Shown: positions 32,701-45,622, counted from the stretch's first letter. The stretch is DNA of 64,000 nt from Solen grandis (GCA_021229015.1 CM037778.1:86404477-86468476), one strand, 5' to 3'. The notes: generated by a model from the letters alone, not told the origin. Program-made: numbers and translations.

Positions 32701-35700
32701 AAAATTAAAAAAAAAAAAGAAAATGAGAAAAAAATCTTACTGTTTGGCGCAAAAGGTCTTATGTCCTTGTCACGCCCATATGTCAAAGGCACGGCGACAA
32801 CTTGGAAGGGGTGGGAATTTGGAAAGTCGGGCTGTTTAATCCTGTGGGCGCTCTCGAACCAGCGTTTGGCCTGGAAAACGTCCTTGAACCAGAAGCAGCA
32901 CACGGCGAAGCGCGAGAGCCGATTGTCACGTGCGTCCCACCACTGGTCGCTGGCCATCATCTGGTGACTCGGGATCAAGATCCGCATCTGATTGGCGGAG
33001 CAATAGATGGTTGATGTTTGCAATACAATACAATACAATACAATTGCTAGGGGATCGGCCGATTACGTGGAGAATCTTTATGTTGGACGATTTTTTTCAG
33101 GCAATAAGATTTGCCAAAAGTCATTTAAAATTAGATCAGCTGTTATCACTGAAGATAATGAATGCCCCCAGATACCGTCTAAACAGTGTTACCCTGTCAA
33201 AAAAAGTCTAAAAACGGTTAACGCATGTGAAAAAATATATCAAACAATAACTCTCATTTCAAACAATAACTCTCATTTAAAGAAGATAAAAGACGTTACG
33301 CACGATGACTTGTTTTAGACATTACGTTCGAGAAATAAAATCTCTTATCAAGTGCACCCTCTTAATTACTGTATAATTTCATTTGTTTTATTTATTTTTT
33401 TTGCATTTTGCAGCTCATATATTTTACATTTACATAGCTGACAGAAGCAACGCTAGTTTTGATTTTACGTAACATTCGAAGTATACAAAAAATGTTATCA
33501 TCTATTTTTTAAAAAGTAATTGGTAAAACCTAAATATATCGTCCTTTAAAAAGGTCATCATTGGTACTCTAAATTGATATTTGATATGATTGTCATACTC
33601 GAATTTCAACACCGCATTTGTACTTAAATTAATTACTGACAATGTAATATTTGCATCAATACTTATCTATTTTTAACGTCACCCATACTTGTTAAAATGT
33701 CACAGTGCAATCGTTCTGTAATGTTGATACGGTCATTCGACAAAACCTCTAAACAGATAAAGTTTATAGCTACTGTGTACACAATTGCATATCTTCTTTT
33801 TATGAGAGAACGTTTCGATGATTTGCCTTTAAAGCTGTGACTGTCATGATATTACCCTATCACAACATTTGCACCTTGTGGAAATGTGCATCCCCACTGG
33901 TCATCAATTACATTAGTGTTGAATGTGGATGTTGACTCAGTGACATTCACGATGTAATACGGAATGTCAATGTCATTTGCAATAACAACGACAACAACAA
34001 CTGGAATATTATGTATAACTTATATATCTATATATATTATAAAATGCATTTACAGTCAAACCTGTCGGTCTTGACTTGACTTGACTATTTGAGTTAACCG
34101 TCGCTTCGACAGTATTTCAGTCATATAGCGACGTCCAGCTAATAACAGGTAGGAGGAAGACCCCGAATGCACGGAGGTATCCGGGAAGAACCACCGACCT
34201 ACCACAAGCCAGCTGGAGGGCTTCCTCACATGAAAATCCGAATGACCCTGCCAGGATTCGAACTCACGCGGTTAGAGGCTAAGTGAGTGTTAAAGTCAGC
34301 GACTTTACCCGCTCGGCCACGGAGGTCTCAAACCTGTCTGTAAAGACCACGTATAAGGAAATGAAGAAGTGGTTTTTGATAGGTGGTCTCTTAATCAGCA
34401 CGGACTATTTTACCTTATCTATTTATTTATTTTTTTCGAGAAGAAAATAAAGGCATTCTTTAGCAGTTACACAATAGTGGTTATTATTCAGAAGTAGAAT
34501 TTAGCAAAGGTTTGACAGTACATGTATTTACAAATGGGACAACATTCCGCAGTTACCGGTGACATATTGCTAGAAAAAAAATCAGAATACATGTATATGA
34601 ACTGACTCTGAACATTATTAGTCCTATATAGAACAAGTAACATCAAGGAATTTATGTATGAATTTTGAAAATAACATAAGACATTTTACTCAGTAAAATA
34701 CATCGGAACATTCTGAGTATAAAATGCGCCATAACATTCCGAGTAAAATACGCCAGAACATTCAAAGCAACGCTCAGGACGTTGTCTCTGTTGAGAACGA
34801 CATGCGGCACTTTCTGTCTTACCTAGGAAAATTTCGGCTGCTCTGCTAATATTGGTGCGAATTTTCTCATTTATGTATCATTTTCATTATTGATTAGTGA
34901 ACATTTCTTGAATAGTCATTAACATTTATAAATATCAAAACTTAAACCACGATTATGTAGGAAAATATTTTTTCTAAGAGCGGCGATTTCTGTCTTACCC
35001 GGGAAAATGCAAATTAAATTAATAAAATGTTTGCTCAATACCAAAATATTTTTGTAATCAGTTGAACTACTCCTGAACTTCACTACACAAAAGATTAACG
35101 ATAAATACTATCAGGAACACTTACATTTTCACATTTGTTGTAATACAATTAATAAAATAAATAATAAATTACGCTGTTTTTTCAAGGTACCCCTATCTGT
35201 GAAACTGCCATATTGAATGAACTTTTGCACGTACATTAACGAAATTACGTAGATGTCTTTCTCAATGAATGATGTTAACGACTATTTATTAATATCCCGT
35301 AATTTCCGACGTTTTCTATTATATAATTGTCAAATCGAGGGACGAAAAGTTATGTTTGTTACAAATTACACGTCAAAAAATCGTTTTATAATGAAATAAA
35401 TTTAGCTTTATTTTAAAATAAATCGATATATTGCTTTTTTCTATGACTTTTTATTTTGAGCACATCTTTAACTATTTATTGTGTGGTAAAATATAAAATA
35501 TTAGTTGATATATTGAAGAATAAACACCAGTTACTGTAACCGCCCGGCTGTATAACAAAAAAGACGCAACACCGTGCGTGACGTCATACGGTGTTGATGG
35601 AGAGTAAAGTAACGGAGAATGTAAACATCAATGTACTAAAGCAGACCGTCTCTTATATGGAGACGGTGAAACGGACTATATATAAAATAACATTATATTT

Positions 35701-38700
35701 ATCGAAGGAACTGCAATTCAGTCAGGATACTTATGTTTGAACAGCTTGTTCCGTGGGTACTGGAATATCTATCAATAAAAGTCGTTGAAATACCCACTCG
35801 GCACTTTCTTACGTCATCATCCTTAAGTTAGTCAAAAGTAAGGTTAGACAGACACGCTTTAAAAAAATTGATGCACATCAATCTATGAACGTTGTATATG
35901 TTGTAAATACTTGTCTAATTAGACAAAAAGTATTATACATTCTCATCATCATCCATTTAACTTCTGACTCTTTGGAAGAATCACCACAAACAAGCAATGT
36001 ACATTATAATGTAGAATCAAACGCTCCATTACTTACGTCACTTGGTTCCGCGAAGCCGATGACGTAGCCGTGGTGGGCGGAGAGCGTGCTGAGGTTCTCC
36101 TGGATGGCCGTGACCACCTCGGATAGATCGGACGGACGGAACCGCATCATCACCAGGTAGCCTTTGTTGGTCTACAACAGTGGACACCATCCAGCACAGA
36201 TAGTCAGGTGCGACCTCTGTCTGCTTTTTATCCGTTATTTTAGTTACCATAGCAACACTTGTCCAAAGATATATTCAGACAATCTAGCTGTTTTACTACA
36301 GGTTTTTGTAATGAGTGGTTTTTGTTTATATGAAAAAATATTGAAGGCGCATTGGCCACAATGCAATATCAATTTCAAAATTTCACTTGTTTGGATTTCT
36401 TTTTCTTTTTCATGAATAATGTTCGAAAAATACTTTACCTCAATGATGCAAAAAGTATGCTGACGAAAATCTTTATTACTTCAAAACGTTTAATAGAATA
36501 TTTAAATATTTCATAATATCAATCGAATATGTAGCTTCAATTCAATTATAATTCTAGATGACCAGTACAGATTTTTGAGATATTTTATTAAAGTAAACAT
36601 CCTAAAATGATACATAATATTCAGACATAATGCTTTGTGAAGAAGATCATTGAGTTTTGAGACAAAAAAGAAAGTGAAAGAAGACTGATGTCAATATATA
36701 GGTGAAAAAGAAATGAAAAGTTAAATAATCAGGACAATCTTGATGCAATATCGATAACAACACATGTATCGATTCTATAGAGGAACCGGAGATGAGATAG
36801 AAATTCAATCTTATAAAGTTCTCATGAAATTTGAAACCAATTCCATTTTCTATAAAGTATTCTATCATAAATGATAAAGGCTGTACATGATTATTTAAGA
36901 TTACTAAACGTAGTTTGTTTTATAGTACGAATGAAAAGAAATTTCTAAACAATAATAAAAATAATCAGTGCAAATAAGTTTAAGTAAACATTGAGAAAAT
37001 ACTGAAAAAACAACACATGATAATAAAAAAAGAGAAAAAAAATCTTAAATAAAAAGAACTAAAAAAGTGCTTTTTGTACATGTATTTAAATGTAACCTGC
37101 CTCCATCATTTTTTCTAAGCTATCGTCCTTTCGCGGGGGATCTCTTACAGACGTTAGTAGTTCTGTTATTCTCACGTTGTAGTTATTTGCTCTTCCGGCA
37201 GGAGGTACAACCTTGTTGAGAAATGAAAATAAAGTGCCACCTGTGTTAGTAAAGAAAACTATGTAGTGCGCCATTACGGAATTAAGTCTGTCTCGTTGAC
37301 GTCCACTTAGACAGAGGTACCAGAAGATTTTCGATTTCTCTCGATTTCGGTGACGCAATGTCAGGATTTTCTTTTTGTTCTTCCGCACAAAAAATAGTTC
37401 GCTCTATCATCAAAGCTTGAGAGGAAGAGATTTGAAGTGCAAAGGTAGGATGTTTGTAAAAGGGATATTGAAGTAAAGGAAATTAAAATGGTGTGGAATG
37501 ATTACAGATTCATGTATGATTTGTTAAAATAGGTCAAGGTGAAAAGGGGAAGTGGAGTAAGTGCCAGTATATCAAATAAAGAAATAAGTGGAAGCTTTAC
37601 CAAAGAATAAAGTGTACACTAAAAGTTGACACACTATTAGATTTGAAGAGTACCAAGGTTCAGGACCAAAACCTTTTTTAGACCTTTGTGCAGATTCCCG
37701 TGTAAAACTAAGGTGAAAAAGACAGTGTGAAACAAATGAAGTCCAGAACATAATCAAAGAGATTACATAAAATATTTTACTGCGATTAGCTGAAACTACA
37801 AGTAGAATCCACACTTATAAATATCTAAAATGATTATCAAAATTTGGAGACATTATACACTTTGTTTCTGTATACAGAATGGTCTGGACTTACATTTAAA
37901 AGTGTGAAATCATACGCCCGGATGTTCCTTAGACAGTGACGTCACAGCATACACATTTACAAAACAGTTTACCAATATACACTGAAAGACAGCTGCTTCA
38001 GAAGAAAAAGTAATTCATTAGCACTATAGAATTTCAGTTATGTTACTTCATCAGAGTCAAACAATTAAAGTTGAGATGTACCTAATAAGTAAATGATACA
38101 TGGTAGTTGATGTTCCATTGTACAGTAATGTTGAAAATATTTCATAAAATGTTTTCATTTCTAATTATTTGTTTGATTCGGTTTTAATTTATTTCCGATC
38201 TGGTATAATTTCACACTTTAAAAAGAGGAAATAAAAGAGTTCAATATATTTAACGGTCTCGTCACCATGGGAACCGTCACTTACGTCATAGGAACCTCCT
38301 CTGTCATCATCGTGCTGTCACGAAATAAATATAACTAATAATGAAAGGGACTAAGTTATTTATAAAGCGATTACAGATTAAACAAAAGATGACAACAAGT
38401 CAGATGAAAATAAATATATATCAAACGAAAAAGAAACGCAGGGTAATGAAGTAGTCACACTCATATCATATAAAACCTCGTATGATAGACCCCATCTCAT
38501 TCTAAAGCATTTATTTTGTTTGAAAATAAAATCTTTATCAAAATAATTTAAACTGTATTACCGTCGAATACTTCCTACTTAAAACTGACACTAAAGTTTA
38601 CCCTGCGTTTCTTTTTCCTTTGAGTATAATATTCAAATGTTTATCTTCGTCTCAACAATAGAAAATAATAATGATGATAGAAAAAATAATAAGATAATAC

Positions 38701-41700
38701 ATCAATGATAATAAAAGTGATATTTGCAGATCTCCTTCATGAAAGGAAGGAAGGGCATCTTGTTACTATCAACAAGCAGCATCCATATCGGACTGGAAAA
38801 GTTTAGAATGATTTCTTATGTACATTTTAGTATACAGTACACTCATCAGCACAGAGTCTAAATGTTATACTATAGGTAAATAAGCTGTCAATAATCTGAA
38901 GGACGGAACGGACCGGAAACAGGACATTGCACTGGGGACCCAAGGGGCTACAGACTTCAGTTTTGCAGATACATTGCACTGTACATCTGTTACAGTACTT
39001 TAAATATTTGTGTGGAGCTTGTCAAATGCCTCGGTAGAAACCATGATAACGGTGACTACCCGGATGTTGTCAATGGGGTAAAGAATTCAATAGCATTTAT
39101 TAAGGATGAACTTACCTAAAACCATGTTTTGTGTCATAAATAAAGGGTCATTATATTACATACTATTACATGCTCTAAATGTTTACACATTAATATCAGA
39201 GATTTGAATCGCCTAGATCTAATGAGATTTGAATTACCCTAGATCTAATGTAGCTTCGTGATAATATAACAAACATTCCACGGGGTTGTATTTTGTCATA
39301 CGCTTTAATGTCAAAATGGGTTTTAATTTATAACTGCATGTTGTAAGACGTAGTTATTTAGCCGTTTTATTTGATATCTGCATGTATGATAACTCAGATG
39401 TTAAAATTAATAAGATTGCCTCATTTTCGCCCTTGTTTCCCTCTCCATACACAGTACCATCGTCGAATACCCTCGGCTGACTTATTCCGTTTCACTACAT
39501 GACATAATGCCGTGGGCAAATAAGCAAGCAAACCCTCGTAATACGGTAGTTATTGATTAAATTATCGACCAATGAAAACGCGCCTTATAAATGCAATACT
39601 CTTCAGCGAGGAGGTTTGAAAGTCGTGTAAACAATTAAAAATGGTTGCACCCGGCAGCTGTTCAAACAGCCTCTATGACTGGATTAACAACAACAACAAA
39701 AAAAAACAACAAAAAAAACAACAAAAAAAAACAACAAAAAAAAAACCACATGATGCGACTAATGAAATGGCGTAAGTTGACACATCCGTAAAACAACAAA
39801 ATCCAGGAGTAAAATCCCGCCGTATTCGACATTGTACAGTCAGAATGTATTTTGCCTACGGCTTGAAAAGTAGTGTCACTTATTCAATAACTTTCCATGT
39901 ATTCTATCTGATCCTGGGTTTTTATACGGATTGAGATTGGCCATTCGCATTGAGAAATGCAGTAAAACTAGCAATGTCCACAAGATGACATACAAGAGTG
40001 ATAGTGACGTCACAGGATTGAACAAACAATATCCTGCCTCCAAGGCGGACGCGGAAGCCACTTTACTTCCAGGTATTTTCAGTCCTCCACTCCTTTATTA
40101 TGACAAAAACTATTCGCAAAAAATGCATGGAAAATTATGTCACGACCGGGCACAAATCTTTTGTGTCCCAACCTCATTCCGGGTCAGAGGGTTCCCATCT
40201 CTATTTCTTTACATGATTAATTTTACGCCTCCCCACCCCCCAACTACCTTTAAAGAAAGAAAAAAAATGTTTAAATGTTAAGAAAATACAAAAATATAAA
40301 TAATTTCATATATTTTATTTATGACTGATTTATTTGCCTAAATAAAAAAATGACTGTTCTTTGGGTTAAACGTCCCGTCGACAATATTTCAGTCATTTAG
40401 AGACTATATCTACTTAAAACAGAGTGCTGCCACACTTCAGTATCACACCGTAGACATCCGATATGGTACCACACCTACAAAATCGAAGCCACTGGTAACT
40501 TGTTAAAGAAGTGTAGAAGATCGAACCTATTACCTGGTACTGAGACTGTGAGTAGAGCGGCGGTTGGTAGGACTGTTGTTCGTGTTGATGATGATACGGC
40601 TGGGCCTGGAAGTGCGGGTCTTCCGACTGCCGGTGGTAGCGGTCCTATATAACAGGTTATAAATATTTAACTTGACTTGACTATTTGAGTTCACCGTCGC
40701 TTCGACAGTATTTCAGTCATATAGCGACATCCAGCTAATTACAGATGGAGAGACCCCGAATGCACGGAGACATCCGGGTAAAACCACCGACCTACCGTAA
40801 GCCAGCTGGATCTAAATATTTATTGTCTCTGACAAGAGTTGTTATGTTATGTACATCTTTATTTAAATCTTATGTACATCTTTATTTAAAGGCTCATTGT
40901 ATTTCATAATCATTTAATGTTCACGAAAATATAAAGAATATTGTCATAACATAGACAAACACAAATGGTATTTAATTTGCAAATATCTGCTGTAATATAA
41001 CACTTAAATGCATTGAAAACGTTGATAAAATTACGCAATTTAGTAGACTGGATGGTTGTCAAAATACTCTCATAGTTTACAATTTGCATTGGCTAGTATT
41101 ACCAAAGACTGTTTGTAATCAGAAATAATTTGAATTTGAAAAAACGCCATCGAATCACAATTTGTATATTTTCTACGTCATCAGTTTATACACTCGTGAT
41201 TAGTTAACGGAGACACACGGAATGTCTGTGGAAAGCCGACAACGATATCAGAAAATGCTAATTAGTTATTTTTGTAAACAATTGAATGACAAACAGGGCT
41301 AACACTAACTATACAGCTCCTGATTAAGCTCTCTTTTGTTTGCTTATACAATATTGCAACTAAGATATTACTTAATCTACACGGAATAGCAATTGTTTCA
41401 CATGCGATTTAGAATTCAGTAAATAAACATTTATAAAGTTATAAATTGTGCATATATATTCTGGTGGCAATGGGTTAAAAGAAAATGGACATTTTGTGAC
41501 ATAAATAACATTAAATGATGTTTAACATTCTAAAGCTTGTATTTAAATTCGCGGAAGAATAAAACATTTGTTCCTTTCGTTTAAACTTATTTATTTTACG
41601 TCGATTGAGAAACAAGTTGTTACAACTTATACTAATCCCTTTCGACGGTTCCTGGGTTGGACCAGTACTTTGCGCCTGGGAAGGTCATGAATAATTCTTG

Positions 41701-44700
41701 CCTCCAACGGGGTTCGAATTATTCATGACCTTCCCAGGCGCAAGTACTGCTCCAACCCAGCAACCTATATTAATATCCAAGGCTACTAACTCCTCTAAAT
41801 TAGCTCATGCAGTATGGACCTCATGTTTTAAGCATGAATTTGCCTTCGAAACCTAATACCAAAGGATGTTTTATATTTCAAAAAGTAAAAACGTCTGATC
41901 CCAGATAAGTAATCTTTAAAGTGGGCGAATTCCGTCAAAAATCCGTTTATTTTTCTCAATTAACATTATCAAACACAAAAACAGAACAATGTTTTCTAAG
42001 AAACACAAATATTGGCCGGTAAAAAAAAGAGCAGATTTAATCGTTATTTCGTATACGTATTGAATTACAGCATTTCAATTTTTTTAGAACATAATGGTAT
42101 GACGATGAATGTTGATTCTACAAATGAAATGACACTTACGTCATATCTGTAGTCAAAACGGCGTTCCTGATATCCCTACAAAATATAACGGCCGTGTGAT
42201 ATGAGTTAAAGCAGTTCGGAAGATATGTAACATTTAAAAGGATTATCTATGTTCTGCCTTTGTTTATTTTATCAAAATTATAACTATTATCGAGGAAAAT
42301 AATAATTACGATAAAGTAATGAATGTTCTTTGATTAAGGGCGTATTTCACAATAACAGCTTTTTACTATATAGACAAAGAAGAAGGCGAAACTAGCGAAC
42401 ATTTTTTTTTAAATCTTGGCATGATTATAGAGAATCACACTAGAAACAAATTATTGGCTAAGAAATAGGAGTTTCCACGCTTCTTTTTGAGTTATCTGCC
42501 CCTGAATGTGAGTTTTTTGCTCTTTTCTGTCATTTCCAGGAGAAGATAACTCAAAATCAAGCCTATTGATACCTTATTTATTTTCTTTTTTTTTTTTGTT
42601 GTTTCTCCTCTAGTCATATGCAAAGTTTAAAACAATTCCATTCAATTGATATCTCACAGTGTTTCAGCAAATAGGCATACTGCGTTTTTCTTTTGAAAAA
42701 AAAAAAAAGAAAAAAGAAAAGAATATATCTATATAATCCCGTTTGTGACTATAGTATAAAATGTGTTGCACAGAATTCCTACAACTTTTACACAGTGACA
42801 GGGAATGTAGTACCAAACGTCAAGTTGATTTTAAATGAGGTGTTGCTAGCCAATAATATTGACGTATCCTCCCTTGAAAATGACAGAAAAAAGCTAAAAA
42901 CTCACTTTCACGGGAAGATAACTCAAAAAGTAGCATGGAGACCCCCATTTTTTACCCCATTATTTGATTCTAGTGTGATTCTCTATAATCATACACAGTT
43001 TAAATAAATCTATTCGCTTGTTTTGATTTTCCTTATTTATCTTTATAGTAAAAAGACTGCTATTGTGAAATACACCCTTTAAAAATAAAACAAGAGCAGC
43101 AGTAACAACAACGAACAAACTAAACGACTTTTACATATAATAACTTTCTGTTTCTAGATATATAACAAAGTAAAGAATGACTGAAATTCGAAAACAAATA
43201 TTAACAAAATCATGATTTAAAACACCATTTTTTGTTAAATTAATAAGTTATTATGAAGTAAGCGAATTGTCCGAGGGTTTTAATAATGTCAAGTCTGATG
43301 AAAAGAAAAACCTGTATAGCCGATGAAAATTAGGTAGCCTGCAGAGCAACAGTTCAACAGCGTCATAAATTAGCTAATGGATGGATGAATGGACGGATAG
43401 ATAGATAGATAGATAGATAGATATCTCTAATTGTATATATTGACAAAATTTGTATATTAAAATCCATAAGCTCTCAAATAACAGTTAAATTTGGTATGTA
43501 AATAAGTCCCCCTCGCTCAAGAATTATGTAAAGGAAATACAGTAAACATAAAAGTTCATTCCAGTCTGTAAACGTTATAAGCCATTTGAAACCAGGGATC
43601 GTATAATCATTTGAAAGAATACCATTCACCAATGCTCAGATAATCTTGTGTTTACAAATGGATTTACATACCATTTAATACTAATACCTCACAAGATTAA
43701 TTGTCAATATGATTGTGCAGGTATAAGAACGTTACTCAATTAAAATTCATGAGACCAAAATCAACTCTGTTTGTTTTATTTAACATTCTCCTTTATGAAC
43801 GATGGCGTCTTGTCCCCAAGTTCGTACAGAAAAAAAAAAAAAAAGAAAAAAAAAAAAAGGTTTGTGTCATGCCTTTTTCCTTAGGTTTTATTTATGTACC
43901 CGTATTTCTTTACCCAGTTATTTATTTTTTCCAGTTACTGAACGAGGGCGTCTGGTTCCCATGTTAATAAAGAAAAGAAAACGGCGGTAGAATACTGTGT
44001 GTCATGCTCATTCCCTTACGATTTATTTTTTTTCTGTTATTTTTACTTCATGTTATTGAACCATTGAATATAATTCTACCTTAAAATGGCGTCCTATAAA
44101 TGTTTAAACTATGGATTACACATAGAACAAATGAGGAGTAAAGCGTCTATACAATTTATAAAGGTTTGTGGGCACAAATAATTAAAACTTAGATTAAGTA
44201 ATTCCCCTATCAACCTTTGCCTGTCGTTGGTGTGTGTCACTTCTAGGCACGTGATTTAAATCAATGCGAGATGTCATCCTCGTATCCAGTTCTCGCCAAT
44301 ATAAGGACGTCTTTAAGTAAAAATGATTGATGTATAAGACATAATATACGCCCTCCCTATGTAACTTTGACCTTGAAGGAAACTTAAACCTTCTATAAAT
44401 TATGTATATACACCCAATTTAAAAAGAAAGTGTTCAATTTGTTTTCTATAATTGTTATCGATTTTTCCCCTGATAGCCGATATATAAGTTACTAAAATGT
44501 AAAAAAGTGAATATCTCCCCATGCCAGGTGGTAGATTTTTGGCTAGATCGATGACAAATACACACGAGATACAGTGTGCGAAAATAGAAATGATATGTTT
44601 GCTAGGATAACCAAGTGTTTACGAGTTGCAGAGCGGACAGGAAACGTTTGAATGTGACATTTAAAAATTGGGAGAAAAAAAGGTTTTTAAAGAAATAAGT

Positions 44701-45622
44701 AGAAATTAAATGAGAAGAATTTAAAACAGAAAGTACCACATCACCTGTGTTGAAAGGCCAGGTAACTTACAAGAACCTGTCTTCCAAGATTACAGCGTTT
44801 CAAATACAAATGTAGACATTAAACATAAAAAAGTATGAGAGATAATTTTTATTTGAAACTTAGTTTACTTTTTATAACATGGTATGCAGAAGAAAGTTTA
44901 CATATTGAAATATCTGTAATTGACCACAACTAAATGGATGTATCTACTTTTGTAACTTGGATACTTATCGCGAATTTGGAAATAAATACCTCGCCTTAAC
45001 AAAACATACCAAATTGAGTTTCCTTTACCAATTAATCTTCTGCATTACCACAAATTTGAAAGTTTGAAGAAAGTCCTGCCCGTATGTAAGAAACGATATG
45101 TATGTGTCTAGCAAGAAGAAAATGCAGGCAGACTGAAGGACAAACGTTGCAATATAACCTATGGTAGAGAAGTGCAAATATCAGCAAATATCAGCAAGTA
45201 CCCGAGAGGTGAATTAATATTTGCAAATGAAAATAAGAGTTGTATCCTCATTTGTATAGGTACAACTGGATAACGATGGAATTACAAATTTTTATCTGCA
45301 ACCATATCATCTACATACATGCAAATGAAATTATAAATTGCAGCTAATGCACATTTAATAACTTAGAATAAAGTTGCAAACTTGGTGTTTTATGATTAAA
45401 ATTATATCTTTACGATTGAAACTGTTTTCATTTAAGTCATTCTTGATTAAATTTAAGATGTACGATACTTCATAAAGAGGAACTGATTCTAGTGTCACTC
45501 CATCAAGCAGTGCATTTACCGACTCATTATAGCAAAATCTATGTCACTTCCGGTTGAAAAATCGGATTGATTCGTACCTCTCTGGGTGATTCTCCATGAA
45601 CAGGTCTTGTTCTACGATGACC
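29701..45622 (-). CDS. Protein with two DUF1330-like (dimeric alpha/beta-barrel) domains, nine or more exons, 5' end incomplete
   Basis: Exons, 5' to 3': 45578-45622, 42140-42175, 40534-40644, 38285-38314, 36037-36171 (all phase 0), 32741-32987, 31610-31744, 30428-30610 and 29701-29798 (stop). They give 339 in-frame residues. A further phase-0 exon, 37176-37211, is likely, and 36439-36459 is possible. The first four encode a hydrophilic region rich in Tyr, Gln, His, Arg and Asp (GYQERRFDYRYD, then YHHQHEQQSYQPPLYSQSQY). Domain 1 spans GYLVMMRFRPSDLSEVV to FQVVAVPLT. Domain 2 ends in SFPNMDAVVAFYRDAEYQSI..VFVAISL, the strand-helix-strand pattern 'FPS.EAA.AFY.S.EYQ.I' of DUF1330 proteins. Exons are GC-rich in a very AT-rich setting, and all junctions are GT-AG in agreeing phase. 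Function unknown; the fold often forms dimers. Family call is mine by motif, not by search. Confidence 0.78.
31835..32143 (+). mobile_element. SINE family A, full-length plus-strand copy
   Basis: tRNA-like head with gtcgttggttcgatccccgg (B box ggttcgatccc), body gctcagcatataaaggtagt, ttggcccggtgtcaggataa, core atgactgaaatactgtcggt, and tail caaacaaacaaaca. It lies in an intron of the DUF1330-like gene, on the opposite strand. Clear target duplication not found. Confidence 0.82.
32224..32447. repeat. Degenerate tandem repeat, unit about 20 bp
   Basis: About eleven units alternating 'agcgatcaatctgta' and 'agtggtcaatctgttt' forms. Intronic in the DUF1330-like gene; no coding meaning. Confidence 0.75.
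33021..33044. repeat. (CAATA)n microsatellite
   Basis: Five CAATA units, 34 bp upstream of the acceptor of exon 32741-32987 in the gene's direction. Confidence 0.85.
34067..34327 (-). mobile_element. SINE family B, full-length, 11-bp target duplication
   Basis: On the minus strand: tRNA-like head gtggccgagcgggtaaagtc and B box agttcgaatcc, then a conserved body (ccagctggcttgtggtaggt), the core gtcgctatatgactgaaata, and a (TCAAG)n tail. tcaaacctgtc flanks it at 34056-34066 and 34328-34338. It lies in an intron of the DUF1330-like gene. Confidence 0.93.
34680..34775. repeat. Short tandem repeat, unit about 30 bp
   Basis: Three or four units of 'acattc(t/c)gagtaaaata' followed by 'cgcca(g/t)a'. 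Intronic. Confidence 0.55.
35567..35678. other. Two adjacent hairpins, one enclosing TGACGTCA
   Basis: caacaccgt and acggtgttg pair around tgacgtca (about 35570-35600), and ccgtctc pairs with gagacgg about 50 bp later (35648-35670). TGACGTCA is the consensus CREB site, but nothing here proves regulation. Intronic in the DUF1330-like gene. Confidence 0.5.
38421..38623. mobile_element. Small MITE, 26-bp inverted ends
   Basis: The left end includes aaaaagaaacgcagggtaa (38428-38446), the exact reverse complement of 38598-38616; matching extends outward to TCAAA with one mismatch. About 105 bp upstream of the 30-nt exon at 38285-38314. Target duplication not clear. Confidence 0.72.
39686..39745. 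repeat. (AACAACAAAAAAAA)n low-complexity repeat
   Basis: Four irregular units of CAACA followed by eight to ten A. Confidence 0.85.
40361..40480 (-). mobile_element. SINE family A tail fragment
   Basis: Carries the core 'cgacaatatttcagtcattt' and 'gtgctgccacacttcagtat' of family A, without head. It ends about 50 bp from the exon at 40534-40644. Confidence 0.65.
40670..40812 (-). mobile_element. SINE family B, truncated copy with 10-bp target duplication
   Basis: Has tail, core and body but lacks the tRNA-like head, which is the expected 5' truncation of a reverse-transcribed copy. taaatattta flanks it at 40660-40669 and 40813-40822. It begins 26 bp upstream of the acceptor of exon 40534-40644. 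Confidence 0.9.
41652..41760. repeat. Long hairpin, 45-46 bp arms, 18-bp loop
   Basis: Left arm 41652-41697 begins ctgggttgga and includes tttgcgcctgggaaggtcat. Right arm 41716-41760 is its near-perfect reverse complement. One arm with its left flank (about 41577-41697) recurs diverged and inverted at about 59940-60040. Confidence 0.85.
42336..43081. mobile_element. Foldback element, arms about 210 bp
   Basis: The left arm starts aagggcgtatttcacaataa and the right arm ends ttgtgaaatacacccttt. Inner arm marks are gattatagagaatcacacta and gagttatct against their reverse forms. The middle (about 42550-42870) is a T- and A-rich loop. The frame at 42693-43007 overlaps the right arm and is not a gene. 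Confidence 0.82.
43085..45577. other. Intron of the DUF1330-like gene, no recognised feature apart from microsatellites
   Basis: Holds (GATA)n at 43396-43423 and a poly-A/AAG tract at 43830-43860. No further phase-0 exon with both splice sites was found here. Confidence 0.45.
43396..43423. repeat. (GATA)n microsatellite
   Basis: Seven GATA units. Confidence 0.9.

Noticed and set aside
32761..33318. Several plus-strand frames of 68-103 residues
   Set aside because: Antisense to, or overlapping, exon 32741-32987 of the DUF1330-like gene and its flank.
37086..37388. 100-residue minus-strand frame as a gene
   Set aside because: Its upstream half has no coding character. Only the 36-nt piece 37176-37211 with both splice sites is kept as a candidate exon.
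39996..40071. Plus-strand 'MTYKSDSDVTGL..' frame ending at a GTATTT site
   Set aside because: Looks somewhat exon-like, but no partner exon, domain or transcript evidence, and it lies in an intron of the opposite-strand gene.
42693..43007. 104-residue plus-strand frame
   Set aside because: Spans the loop and right arm of the foldback element at 42336-43081.
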